Shown: positions 49,447 to 61,932, counted from the first letter of the stretch. The stretch: DNA of 64,000 nucleotides from Mya arenaria (GCF_026914265.1 NC_069124.1:85398915-85462914); one strand, 5' to 3'. The notes: generated by a model not told the origin, from the letters alone. Numbers and translations: made by a program.

Positions 49447-50095
49447 TTGGTTGTGCAGTTGGTTTTGTGTCATACTCTCCCTTGCCCTTGTTTAAATCAC
49501 AGTTTAAAGGGGTTGGTTGATTTTTAGCTCTATTGGCCAAATATCAGAAGTGTCGGTTGTTCGCACATCCATCTCAACACAATTGCTTGTGAATGTTTGT
49601 TCAAGTTATGCCCCTGGGGTTATTTCTGGCCAGGCCCCAGGTTCACAGGTTTGGTATACTTAAATTGGGAAATGTTTGAAAATCTTTTTGTCTGAAACAG
49701 CCAGGCAGACCCTTGCTATTTTGAATAAGGCATAATTTAGTGGTCCGCTACCATGGTTGGTAAATTTGTGCCCCTGGGGTCAAAACTGGCTCTGCCCTGG
49801 GGTCACAAGTTTCCTAGAGACTTATTTAAGAAATATTTTCAAAATCTTCTTGTTTCAAACCACAAGGCTAATACCTTTGATATTTGTTGTGGAGCATCAT
49901 ATGATGACCGTCTAGCAATACAGTTGAAATGATGCCCCTTGGGGCAAAGCTGGCCCCACCCTGTTTGACCTACTTTTTATTTTTAAAGCTACAGCAATGA
50001 AATATGGACCATACATACAGTTTGGCAAGTGATCATCAATGTTGTCCTCGGATGACCTTGACTTGACCTTCTTTTTTATTTTTAAAACTCTTGAT
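49447..50095 (+). mobile_element. Host segment S1, right part, with a further element start at 49,526
   Basis: ggttgtgcagttggtttt and actctcccttgccc are followed at 49,521 by TTTTTAGCTCTATTGGCC, the same left-end type as at 47,581. The body (caattgcttgtgaa, tatgcccctggggt, ttgtggagcatcatatgatg, cttgaccttc) is matched in order by 56,238-56,830, so S1 and S2 are paralogous. Confidence 0.62.
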
Positions 50096-51730
50096 TGACT
50101 TTAATCTTTAATCCAAATAAACATGATGTGGCCTGCCATTCAAATCAGCTGTTCCATCCCCAACTTATCAATGACTGTGTCCAGATGAGGCGGTGCTTCT
50201 CAGTTTCTATCCGCCAAGACCTTCAACCATTCGCATTTATCAACAGTAGGGTTATACACTTTTTTTCTGTATATCTAATATTTATAAACTTAGTAAACCA
50301 AAGGCTTTAAGTTACAAAATGCTTTCTCAACTACAGATAGAAGTTTAGACAAATCTAGTAAGATGGAACTGAAATTTTCCCTTAATGTTGCGCTATGCAT
50401 AGTATTAGTTTATTACCAAACTGACCATATGTGTGATATGTGATATTTTGCGATTCATTCATATTTTGAAGTTTATCTCCTTCGTGTGCATAAAGAGATA
50501 AATCCTATTCAAATACATTTGCTTTTGTAACGGTCCGCTGTAGGCAGATGATTAGTGTAACGGTCCGCTGTAGGCGGCAGATGTGGGTTCATAATAACAT
50601 TCGGTTATAAACGGAAGTACGTTCATAGAACGGATGTTAACTTGGTTGGTAATTAGCAATGCCTGGGCTCTGTATGAATAGAGAATTTAATGTATATAAA
50701 GACCAGTGGACCCCTTCAGGGTCGAACATGCTTTTCTCTGAAGGGATCTGTTGGTGTTTGTTAGACATATTTATTATAAGAAAAAGACATCTCACTTTAC
50801 AATGATCTAAATAAATGTTTCAAATTTGCACTAAAGATCTTATGTCATATATGGTCCCAAATTTTCACAGTATAAAACATATTTTGATTGTGAATAATAC
50901 ATGTAATCTTTTGTAACTTATATGATGCTTGCTAGAATATTTTTGCATTTCATATCATAATAATTATTTATAAAAATTATATAAAAAAATATATAAAACA
51001 GGTCATTCTGACTTTAGAAATGAAGAACAACAGCGACTCCAGTTGAGTTTTGACATTTTTCTCAAAAGTTTTTTTGTTGAATTTTGAAAGATAAAACGTT
51101 TTATAACCCTACATTTGAGTTTTAAAAAGCTTTGATGATATTTAGTTAAAAATTGAATCCTGTTAACATATACACATTAAATTATTTCTACCTGAATTAA
51201 AATCATAATGATAAATTCATTTCATGCTATACTTACTCTTCTTGGGACATGTTACCACTTTCCATGTTATTTTTACCAGATTGTAAAGTAGAAGTACTAG
51301 AACTTCTGTATATTCAGCATACATGTAGGAGGGCCTGTACTGAGGGGTCACGTGACATGGAAGGCGTAGCCTTTATAATTGCCATTAGCATGGTGTCTAT
51401 TTCTGACATGTACACCAAATGAATTCAAGATTTTAACATCACCACCCATCAAGGCCTGCTGAAGTAGTGATCAACGATGTAATGGGAAGGTATAAATATC
51501 TAACAAAAGTCAAATATATATAAATTTGAATTTTAGCACCTTCACAAATGACTTTATACAAGCTTACATAAATACAATGTACAAGACAATTGAAAAATAA
51601 AACATGACAGTTAGGCGTGGAATCAACCTGTCAACTTTCATACTGTTTAAGCCCAATACAAAATAGCATTCATTTTTTTGTCTGTGAAACTGACTTTGGC
51701 TTGTAACAATTTCAACAAGCTACACTGTTT
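50096..51730. other. Spacer between the two paralogous segments; possible solo LTR
   Basis: Mostly unique. At 50,553-50,775, TGTAACGGTCCGCTGTAGGC (with a preceding partial copy at 50,527) leads to a TATATAAAGACC box and a gaccccttcagggtc hairpin, which could be a solo LTR. The 3' boundary is not defined. No gene is recognised. Confidence 0.35.
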
Positions 51731-51909
51731 TTAGGCCAGTAGAGCTTATTCGATGGCAATGTATACTTCATATGTGCGTCCGTGCCTCTGTAAACAATTG
51801 CTTGTGATCTCGTACAGCAGTTAGATATCCATTAGAGCTCAGTTCCTTTCGAAAACCAGCCAGATCTGCCCATGCATGACTGGATTATGGCCCATGAAAG
51901 TATAAACAA
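51731..51909 (+). mobile_element. Host segment S2, left part
   Basis: ggccagtagagcttattcgatgg, gtaaacaattgcttgtga, cgaaaaccagccagatctgc and catgcatg match 47,595-47,800 in order. The segment is broken at about 51,910 by element B and resumes at about 56,175 (aaaatgctattttaagccaagtc). Confidence 0.6.
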
Positions 51910-54900
51910 CTAGAGCTATCACTGAAGGTGATTAATATCCCCGAATGCCACCTCTCATTATGATTTATCATTGTATGAAGTTTTATGAAACTCCATCTAG
52001 TAGTTTTCAAGTTACTGTCCAGACAAAAGTTTGACGAAAAAACCCACAGAAAAAGGCAATTACTCTGTAATTTGCTAAAATAGTGTAATGATCCATGTAC
52101 ACTGAACTCCTTCTCAAAGGGCAATAACACTGCAATTGGCTGAAATAGAATTGCAGTTCCTGTACACTGCACTTTCTCTCGTGATCTATCACTGTATGAA
52201 GTTTTATTAAATTCCATCTAATAGTTTTCAAGTTATGCTCTGGACAAGAAAAAGTAACAAAGGCCAGTAACTCTGTAATTGGCTGAAATAGAATTGCGGT
52301 TCCTGTACACTGCACTCCCTTTCATTATGATCTATCACTGTATGAAGTTTTATTAAATTCCATCCAATAGTTTTCAAGTTATGCTCCGGACAAGAAAAAG
52401 TAACAAAGGGCAGTTACTCTGTAATTGGCTGAAATGGAATTGCGGTTCCTGTACACTGCACTTCCTTTCATTATGATCTATCACTGTACGAAGTTTTATT
52501 AAATTCCATCCAATAGTTTTCAAGTTATGCTCCGGACAAGAAAAAGTAACAAAGGGCAGTAACTCTGTAATAAGCTGATCTAGAATTGCGGTTCCTGTAC
52601 ACTGCACTCCTTCTCATTATGATCTATCACTGTTTGAAGTTTTTTTAATTTCCATCCAATAGTTTTCAAGAAATGCTCCGGACAAGAAAAAGTAACAAAG
52701 GGCAGTAACTCTGTAATTAGCTGAAATAGAGTTATGGTTCGTGTGCAATGCACTTCATCTCATTGTGCTTTACTATTGTATGAAGATTTAATAAATTCCA
52801 TCTAGTAGTTTGCAAGTTAATGTCTGGTAAAAAAGTTTGACAGCAAAAAAACAAACAAAGGGCAATTACTAATTAATTAGCTGAAGTAGAGTTATGGTTC
52901 TTGAACACTGCACTTCCTCTCATTGTGCTTTACCATTGTATGAAGTTCCAATGAATTCCATCCAGTACTTTTCAAGTTATACTCCAGATAAGAAAAGTAA
53001 CAAAGGGCAGTAACTCTGTAATTAGCTGAAATAGAATTGCGGTTCCTGTACATTGCACTCCCTCTCATTATGATCTATCATTGTATGAAGTTTTATTAAA
53101 TTCCATCCAATAGTTTTCAAGTTATGCTCCGGACAAGAAAAAAGTAACAAAGGGCAGTAACCCTGTAATTAGCTGAAATAGAGCTATTGTTCTTGTGCAC
53201 TGCACTTCCTCTCATTGTGCTTTACCATTGTATGACGTTTAAATAAATTCCATCTAATAGTTTGCAAGTTAATGTCTGGTAAAAAAGTTTAACAGCAAAA
53301 AATAAACAAAGGGCAATGACTCAGTAATTAGCTAAAGTAGAGTTAAGTTCTTGAACACTGCACTTTCTCTCATTGTGCTTTACCATTGTATGAAGTTCCA
53401 ATGAATTCCATCCAGTACTTTTCAAGTTATACTACGGACAAAAAAAGTAACAAAGGGCAATTACTTAGTAATAAGCAAGAATAGAGTTATGGTTATTGTA
53501 CACTGCACTTCCTCTCATTATGCTCTACCATTGTATGAAGTTTATTCCAATTCCATCCAGCAGTTTTTATACGCCCGAAGGGTCGTATTATGTTATGGCC
53601 TCCATCGTCTGTCCGTCTGTCTGTCCGTCTGTCCGTCCGTTAGCAATTCCGTGTCCGGGCCATAACTTGGTAACTAATAAAGTGATTTTCAAATAACTTT
53701 ATACAAATCATCACTACATTAAAAGGATGTGTCGCGCGCAATTTCCAGGTCCATACCTCAAAGACTAGAATCACCATGGGGGTGCGTTAGCAATTCCGTG
53801 TCCGGGCCACAACTTTGTCACTAATAAAGTCATTTTCAAATAACTTTATACAAAGCATCATTACATTAAAAGGATGTGTCGCACGCAATTTCCAGGTCCA
53901 TACCTCAAAGACTAGAATCACCATGGGGGGCATTACAACTTTGTCACTAATAAAGTCATTTTCAAATAACTTTATACAAAGCATCATAACATTAAAAGGA
54001 TGTGTCGCGCGCAATTTCCAGGTCCATACCTCAAACACTAGAATCACCATGGGGGGGGGGCGTTAGCAATTCTGTGTCCGGGCCACATCTTTGTTACTAA
54101 TAAAGTGATTTTCAAATAACTTTATACAAATCATCACTACATTAAAAGGATGTGTCACATGCAATTTCCAGGTCCATACCTCAAAGTCTAGAATCACCAT
54201 GGGGGGATGTTAGCAATTCCATGTCCAGGCCATAACTCAAAGACTACAATCACCAATGGGGGGCGTTAGCAATTCTGTGTCCGGGCCACATCTTTGTTAC
54301 TCGTCCGTTAGCAATTCCGTGTCCGGGCCATAACTTGGTAACTAATAAAGCGATTTTCAAATAACTTTATACAAATCATCACTACATTAAAAGGATGTGT
54401 CGCGCGCAATTTCCAGGTCCATACCTCAAAGACTAGAATCACCATGGGGGGCGTTAGCAATTCTGTGTCCGGGCCACATCTTTGTTACTCGTCCGTTAGC
54501 AATTCCGTGTCCGGGCCATTACTCGGTAACTAATGAAGCGATTTTCAAATAACTTTATACAAATCATCACTACATTAAAAGGATGTGTCGTGCGCAATTT
54601 CCAGGTCCATACCTCAAAGACTAGAATCACCATGGGGGTGCATTAGCAAATCCGTGTCCGGGCCACAACTTGGTCACTAATAAAGTCATTTTCAAATAAC
54701 TTTATACAAAGCATCATTACATTAAAAGGATGTGTCGCGCGCAATTTCCAGGTCCATACCTCAAACACTAGAATCACCATGGGGGGGGGGCGTAAGCAAT
54801 TCTGTGTCCGGGCCACATCTTTGTTACTAATAAAGTGATTTTCAAATAACTTTATACAAATCATCACTACATTAAAAGGATGTGTCACATGCAATTTCCA

Positions 54901-56174
54901 GGTCCAAACCTCAAAGTCTAGAATCACCATGGGGGGGATGTTAGCAATTCCATGTCCAGGCCATAACTCAAAGACTACAAACACCAATGGGGGGCGTTAG
55001 CAATTCTGTGTCCGGGCCACATCTTCGTTACTCGTCCGTTAGCAATTCCGTGTCCGGGCCATAACTTGGTAACTAATAAAGCGATTTTCAAATAACTTTA
55101 TACAAATCATCACTACATTAAAAGGATGTGTCGCGCGCAATTTCCAGGTCCATACCTCAAAGACTAGAATCACCATGGGGGGCGTTAGCAATTCTGTGTC
55201 CGGGCCACATCTTTGTTACTCGTCCGTTAGCAATTCCGTGTCCGGGCCATTACTTGGTAACTAATAAAGCGATTTTCAAATAACTTTATACAAATCATCA
55301 CTACATTAAAAGGATGTGTCGTGCGCAATTTCCAGGTCCATACCTCAAAGACTAGAATCACCATGGGGGTGCATTAGCAAATCCGTGTCCGGGCCACAAC
55401 TTGGTCACTAATAAAGTCATTTTCAAATAACTTTATACAAAGCATCATTACATTAAAAGGATGCGTCGCGCGCAATTTCCAGGTCCATACCTCAAACACT
55501 AGAATCACCATGGGGGGGGGCGTTAGCAATTCTGTGTCCGGGCCACATCTTTGTTACTAATAAAGCGATTTTCAAATAACTTTATACAAATCATCACTAC
55601 ATTAAAAGGATGTGTCGCGCGCAATTTCCAGGTCCATACCTCAAAGTCTAGAATCACCATGGGGGGGGGGACGTTAGCAATTCCATGTCCAGGCCATAAC
55701 TCAAAGACTAGAATCACCATGGGTGGGCGTTAGCAATTCCGTGTCCGGGCCATAACTTGGTAACTAAAAAAGCGATTTTCAAATAACTTTATACAAATCA
55801 TCACTACATTAAAAGGATGTGTCGCGCCCAATTTCCAGGTCCATACCTCAAAGACTAGAATCACCATGGGGGGCGTTAGCAATTCTGTGTCCGTGCCACA
55901 TCTTTGTTACTCGTCCGTTAGCTATTCCGTGTCCGGGCCAAAACTTGGTAACTAATAAAGCGATTTTCAAATAACTTTATACAAATCATCACTACATTAA
56001 AAGGACCTCAAGCCGAATCTTCTTCGGGCGTATAATGCTCCGTTTCGCGGTGCTCTTGTTAAGTTATGCTCCGGACAAGGTAAATTGCAACGGACCGACC
56101 AACAAACCGACGGACGGAACGACCACAGGGTGACTACAATATACCCCCTTGAAACTTCGTTTGTCGAGGGTATA
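51910..56174 (-). mobile_element. Helentron/pearl-like element B, related to A but inverted, itself interrupted
   Basis: Read on minus, the 5' sub-terminal repeat is ATACCCTCGA (56,164-56,173). The core has units like those of element A (ccggagcataacttgaaaac on minus). The 3' end is TCGGGGATAT, then hairpin ATCAC-cttca-GTGAT (51,918-51,932), then AGCTCTAGTTG. About 1.8 kb of element B remains (51,910-53,568 and 56,061-56,174); the rest is element C inserted inside it. The right terminus is nearly identical in A and B. Confidence 0.78.
53569..56060 (+). mobile_element. Helentron/pearl-like element C nested in element B
   Basis: 12-bp perfect sub-terminal inverted repeat ATACGCCCGAAG (53,569-53,580) and CTTCGGGCGTAT (56,022-56,033), then hairpin GCTCCG-tttcg-CGGTGC (56,037-56,053), then TCTTGTT. 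The core is about 16 tandem units of roughly 110-165 bp (cgttagcaattccgtgtccg, ggccataacttggtaactaa, caaataactttatacaaatc, tagaatcaccatgggg) with variable G-runs. The flanks cagttttt | aagttatgctccgg rejoin exactly as in other units of A and B, so the insertion point is visible. No ORF; the 114-codon and shorter frames are repeat shadows. Confidence 0.83.
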
Positions 56175-56835
56175 AAAATGCTATTTTAAGCCAAGTCTAT
56201 TGCCAAGTCTAGGATTAAAAGGAGACAACTTGTTTTATGGTTGTGCAGTTGGTTTTAGGTTGTACTCTCCCTTGCCTTTGTTAAAACGGGATCAAAATAA
56301 CAGTTGAGGTTGGTTGATTTTTAGCTTTATTGGTCAAAGACCAGAAGTGTCTGTCGTTCGTGCATCCATCTGAACACAATTGCTTGTGAACGAATGTTAA
56401 AATTATGCCCCTGGGGTCATTACTGGCCAAGCCAGGTTTGGTATACTTATATAGGGAAATGTTTGAAAATCTTTTTGTCTGAAACCGCTAGGTGCAAACC
56501 CTTGCTATTTTGATTAAGGCATCGTTTAGTGGTCCTCTACCAAGATGGTTTAAATAATGCCCCTGGGGTCAAAACTTGCCCTGCCCCGGGGGTCATAAGT
56601 ATCCTAGAGACAAACTTTCAAAATCTTCTTTTTTCAAACCACAAGGCTCGTACCTTTGATATTTGTTGTGGAGCATCATATGATGACCCTCTACCCTTTT
56701 GACCTACTTTAATTTTTTTTAAAGCTACAGGAATGAAATTTGGACCATGTGTACAGTTTTGATAACAAATATCAATGATGTGCTTTGATATCTTGATTTT
56801 GACCTTTTGACCTACTAACTTATTATTGAGCTTCA
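56175..56835 (+). mobile_element. Host segment S2, right part
   Basis: Contains the unoccupied counterpart of element A at about 56,236, where cttgttttatggttgtgcag reads straight through. It is followed by a left-end copy TTTTTAGCTTTATTGGTCaaaGACC at 56,318-56,342 and text parallel to 49,526-50,090. Confidence 0.6.
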
Positions 56836-56837
56836 GC

Positions 56838-57058
56838 GTTTCGATGTAGCATGATTGGTTGATTGACATTATCACATAATGTTATCATGGTATTCTTCAA
56901 AGGTCAAATTATCCATCGACTGTGGTATATGTCCTTGGTTTTCAAATTTTCCTTGAATAAACTGGCATGGGTTCGCAACACACTAAAACCCCCCAAAAAA
57001 ATATATTTCAATTGTATTTTTTCTGCAATTTCCATATCATAGAGTAAAATAATGATAA
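56838..57058. repeat. Dispersed repeat, second copy of the 25,248 repeat
   Basis: Shares gattggttgattgacattatcac, cacacactaaaa and tctgcaatttccatatcata in the same order and orientation as 25,248-25,445. It lies between S2 and element D. Confidence 0.68.
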
Positions 57059-57060
57059 AA

Positions 57061-58709
57061 CAAGAGCTGTCACAGTATGTGACGAAAGCCCCCGAATGTG
57101 ACATTGACCTACGAACAAGGTCAGTACATGAAAAGTTGATCTTGCCTTTATGTGTCAAATACATATGGCAAGTTATTTTAAATATCCTCCGAACATAAAA
57201 AAATACCACCCATACTTGACAACCTACACTGTTATGTCCTTATATTCAGAATTCCCTTGTGAATAAACACTTTGTGTATCTTTCACCTTAGAGATAGGGA
57301 CATGGGTCTTGCACAGGACACGTCGTCTTCGTATGTGGAACACATGTAGCGAGTTATTTTAAAATCTGTCCTTACAAGGGAAAGTTACAGCCCGGACACA
57401 ACAACCTATACCCTATGTCCTTGTATGCAGCACTCCATTGTGAATAAACACTAAGTGTGACCTTGACCTTTGAGGTAGGGACACGGGTCTTGCACGCGAC
57501 ACGTCGTCTTGGTATGTGGAACACATGTGGCAAGTTATTTTAAAATCGGTCCATACAAGGGAAAGTTACAGCACGGACACGAAAACCTATACTCTATGTC
57601 CTTATATGCAGCACTCCATTGTGAATAAACACTATGTGTGACCTTGACCTTTGAGGTAGGGACACGGGTCTTGCACGCGACATGTCGTCTTGGTATGTGG
57701 AACACATGTGGCAAGTTATTTTAAAATCTGTCCATACAAGAGAAAGTTACAGCCCGGACACGACAACCTATACTCTATGTCCTTATATGCAGCACTCCAT
57801 TGTGAATAAACACTAAGTGTGACCTTGACCTTTGAGGTAGGGACACGGGTCTTGCACGCGACACGTCGTCTTGGTATGTGGAACACATGTGGCAAGTTAT
57901 TTTAAAATCGGTCCATACAAGGGAAAGTTACAGCACAGACATGACAACCTATACTCTATGTCCTTATATGCAGCACTCCATTGTGAATAAACACTTTGTG
58001 TGACCTTGACCTTTGAGGTAGGGACACGGGTCTTGCACGCGACACGTCATCTTTGTATGTGGAACACATGTGGCAAGTTATTTTAAAATCTGTCCATACA
58101 AGAGAAAGTTACAGTCCGGACACGACAACCTATACTCTATGTCCTTATATGCAGCACTCCATTGTGAATAAACACTAAGTGTGACCTTGACCTTTGAGGT
58201 AGGGACATGGGTCTTGCACGCCACACGTCGTCTTGGTATGTGATACACATGTGGCAAGTTATTTTAAAATCGGTCCATACAAGGGAAAGTTACAGCACGG
58301 ACACGACAACCTATACTCAATGCTTATATGCAACACTCTATGGTGAATAAACACTAAGTGTGACCTTGACCTTTGAGGTAGGGACACGGGTCTTGCACGC
58401 GACACGTCGTCTTGGTATGTGGTACACATGTGGCAAGTTATTTTAAAATCTGTCCATACAAGAGAAAGTTACAGCCCGGACACGACAACCTATACTCTAT
58501 GTCCTTATATGCAGCACTCCATTGTGAATAAACACTAAGTGTGACCTTGACCTTTGAGGTAGGGACACGAGTCTTGCACGCCACACGTCGTCTTGGTATG
58601 TGAAACACATGTGGCAAGTTATTTTAAAATCTGTCCATACAAGGGAAAGTTACAGAGCCGGACGGACGGACGGTGCGATTTTAATATGCCCACCTTCGGG
58701 GGCATAAAA
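57061..58709 (-). mobile_element. Helentron/pearl-like element D
   Basis: Minus orientation. The 3' end lies at 57,061-57,096: CAAGAGCT on plus (AGCTCTTG on minus), hairpin GTCAC-agtat-GTGAC (57,069-57,083), and sub-terminal repeat GCCCCCGAA (57,088-57,096). The exact complement TTCGGGGGC is at 58,695-58,703, followed by ataaaaa. The core has about 8 units of 180 bp (gacacgggtcttgcacgcga, aacacatgtggcaagttatt, atgcagcactccattgtgaa), with a ggacggacggacgg tract near the 5' end. Confidence 0.8.
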
Positions 58710-59040
58710 AGTGTTTTCAGATGTATTACCAGGAAAACTAATTTTTGCATTTCTTTAAAACATATGGTTCTCTTTGAATGTGTGCTGCAACTAGTATGTA
58801 CATAATTTGGGTATGAACTATTGTCATTGGCACATATTAAAATAGTTCATGCAACTAATCTGCTTACAATAAATTCTGTCCTCAGATGTTGACAGTGCAA
58901 TGTTTTCAGCTAACCCAAACACAAAACATTCCAAGTAAACAATATGTTTGGTGCCTATTACCAATACATACATGCTCTGGATTGAAAATGAACACAAGAG
59001 CCATGCCAGTAGAGCATAGGCCCTCATGGGCCTCTTGTTT
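58710..59040 (+). mobile_element. 3'-end fragment of another Helentron-like element
   Basis: Hairpin AGGCCC-tcat-GGGCCT (59,018-59,033) followed by CTTGTTTT, the same terminal layout as at 38,467-38,490. A facing copy of the motif, CAAGAGCC, occurs at 58,995-59,002. No left end was identified. Confidence 0.55.
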
Positions 59041-59922
59041 TCATCTATTTTAGTAACAGCCTCCTTGACGTAGACCCCACTGTCACCTTAATCCAATCCT
59101 TGGTACATTGACACATGATTTATAACATTTGGCATTTGTACAAGCACATAAAACCAAACAATGTGACCTGCCACAGATACATTTTTCAATGGTTAAATGA
59201 AGCTAAACACCAGCAGGTCATAACTAAAGTCTAGATTAAGGCAAGGCCAACTAAAAACATTTTTTACTGTCTCAAGCAGAGCTGCATGTTGATTCACATC
59301 CCAATTTATTTTCAACGTTAAATTAGTATTAGTACAGTGTTTGAGTTTGTGTAACCAAATGAAATAAAGTATTATTTATATTTGTTATACCATGAAATAA
59401 ATTGATCAAATCTGTAATGCACTGTACTACTTCTTTGTCTAAATATTGGAACCGAGAAAACAAAAGATAATTTTTTAGGCCTATTCAAATAAGTCATGTT
59501 GTTCATCATTCTGTGTCACGGCAATCATGTTCTTAGACGATATATTATACTATCTAATGAACCCGTAAATCTAGCCAAGTTTTAACAAAAGCTACCCACA
59601 CACCAAGTTTCATCTCCACCCATCTGAAGTTATTCAGCGGAAACCATTTTTTCATTTTTAATATCTGACATTGACCCCACAAACCTGAAAAGCAATCCTA
59701 ATCTACCAATGCTAATAACAATTTTTGAGTGGAAACCATCTGTTTAACGCCAAAATGCCCACAAAAACACTGATTAACAGTATTAGGCACATTTGGAAGG
59801 GGAAGTACATAGAGGGATATAAGACTACAATGGAGACATTATGATCACAACTCTTTTATAAAAACAAAATGTAGATGTAAGCTGATAACAATAATGTGTA
59901 TTATGAGAAGCGCTAGAGAACT

Positions 59923-59967
<45 letters not shown>

Positions 59968-60577
59968 TATATATATACAAATATTTATATATATACATAT
60001 GTTATAATGAAAGCAGAGTAACACATTATCATATCTAGACATGTAATCAAGGATTATACATGCGTGTACATATATACAAAAACTGCATTTACTCAAAATT
60101 GCATTATTTTTTACTATCAAATATCAGGGATTGAAAACAATTCTCAGGGTTGTACAAACTTGATTACAAATTGAAATGTCTGTAGTGTCTTAAATGGAGT
60201 ATTGATATTTGTGTGAAACATTACTTGTTTGAAAGAAGAGGAATTGGGCTAAAGTTATGGAAAAAAACTGGATATAACAATGACAAAATTACAATCAATA
60301 GAGATTGATGAAAATTTTTAAGCAGAGATAAATAGCAATTATTTTAAAATAACATGGAGTCTACAAACAAATTAGTATCAATTGTATAAATTATTAATAA
60401 ACAGACAGATATCAATAAGAAAATCAAGGAGAGAAAATCATATGCTATTTAAAACTCATATACTCATCGGCAACCAATACTAACATATCTGACCAACAGA
60501 GAAACATTAATCAATAAAAGACAAGTACTTATACATACACTTACCCTCACTAAGACAGTGGAGATTCAACACAAATA
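59041..60577. other. Intergenic with (TA)n tract at 59,931-60,000
   Basis: The only notable feature is an ACACAC-then-ATATAT microsatellite with interruptions at 59,922-60,000. No gene is recognised. Confidence 0.45.
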
Positions 60578-61932
60578 GAAGCCAATTGGTAACATCAAAC
60601 TATAGAAGCAAGTTGGAAACAACATTTTGGAAGCCAATTGGTAACATCTTACTTTAGAGGCCAGTTGGTAACATCTAACCATAGAAGCCAGTTGGTACCT
60701 TCAAACTTCAGAAGCCAGTTGCTAACATCTTTCTAAAGAAGCCAGTTTGTAACATCTAACTATAGAAGCCAGTTGCTAACATCTTTCTATAGAAGCCAGT
60801 TTGTAACATCTAACTATAGAAGCCAGTTGGTAACATCTAACTTTAGAAGCCAGTTGGTAAAATCTATCTTTAGAAGCCTGTTGGTAACATCTAACTTTAG
60901 AAGCCAGTTTTTAACATCTAACTTTAGAAGCCCGTTGATAACATCTAACTATAGAAGCCAATTGGTAACATCTAACTATAGAAGCCAGTTTGTAACATCT
61001 AACTATAGAAGCCAGTTGCTAACATCTTTCTATAGAAGCCAGTTTGTAACATCTAACTATAAAAGCCAGTTGGTTACATCTAACTATAGAAGCCAGTTGG
61101 TAACATCTAACTTTAGAATCCAGTTGGTAAAATCTATCTTTAGAAGCCTGTTGGTAACATCTAACTTTAGAAGCCAGTTTTTAACATCTAACTTTAGAAG
61201 CCCGTTGATAACATCTAACTATAGAAGCCAATTGGTAACATTTAACTATAGAAGCCAGTTTGTAACATCTAACTATAGAAGCCAGTTGCTAACATCTTTC
61301 TATAGAAGCCAGTTTGTAACATCTAACTATAAAAGCCAGTTGGTTACATCTAACTATAGAAGCCAGTTGGTAACATCTTTCTATAGAAGCCAGTTTGTAA
61401 CATCTAACTATAGAAGCCAGTTTGTAACATCTAACTATAGAAGCCAGTTTGTAACATCTTTCTATAGAAGCCAGTTTGTAACATCTAACTATAAAAGCCA
61501 GTTGGTTACATCTAACTATAGAAGCCAGTTGCTAACATCTTTCTATAGAAGCCAGTTTGTAACATCTAACTATAAAAGCCAGTTGGTTACATCTAACTAT
61601 AGAAGCCAGTTTGTAACATCTAACTATAAAAGCCAGTTGGTTACATCTAACTATAGAAGCCAGTTTGTAACATCTAACTATAAAGCCAGTTGGTTACATC
61701 TAACTATAGAAGCCAGTTGGTAACAACTAACTATAAAGCCAGTTGGTAACATCTTACTATAGAAGCCTGTTCTTACATCTAACTATAGAAGCCAGTTGGT
61801 AACATCTAACTTTAGAAGCCAGTTGATAACATCTAACTATAAAGCCAGTTGATAACATCTAACTAAAGAAGCCAGTTGATAACATCTAACTATAGAAGCC
61901 AGATAATAACATCAAACTATAGAAGCCAGGAT
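60578..61932. repeat. 27-bp minisatellite, about 49 copies
   Basis: Unit agaagccagttggtaacatc plus taactat. 27 bp is nine codons, which yields an open plus-strand frame of 316 codons (60,773-61,723) with repeat RSQFVTSNY. A block of about 240 bp is duplicated almost exactly (60,770-61,010 against 61,010-61,320). At the right edge units lose a base (taaagcc) and the frame breaks. It lies downstream of the tetraspanin gene. No evidence of translation. Confidence 0.94.

Noticed and set aside
53787..55733. Open frames of 60-114 codons on both strands
   Set aside because: They translate tandem units of element C; both strands open and copies frameshifted by G-run length changes.
60773..61723. 316-codon open frame with 9-residue repeats
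   Set aside because: Pure consequence of a 27-bp tandem unit; no start context, exon or domain.
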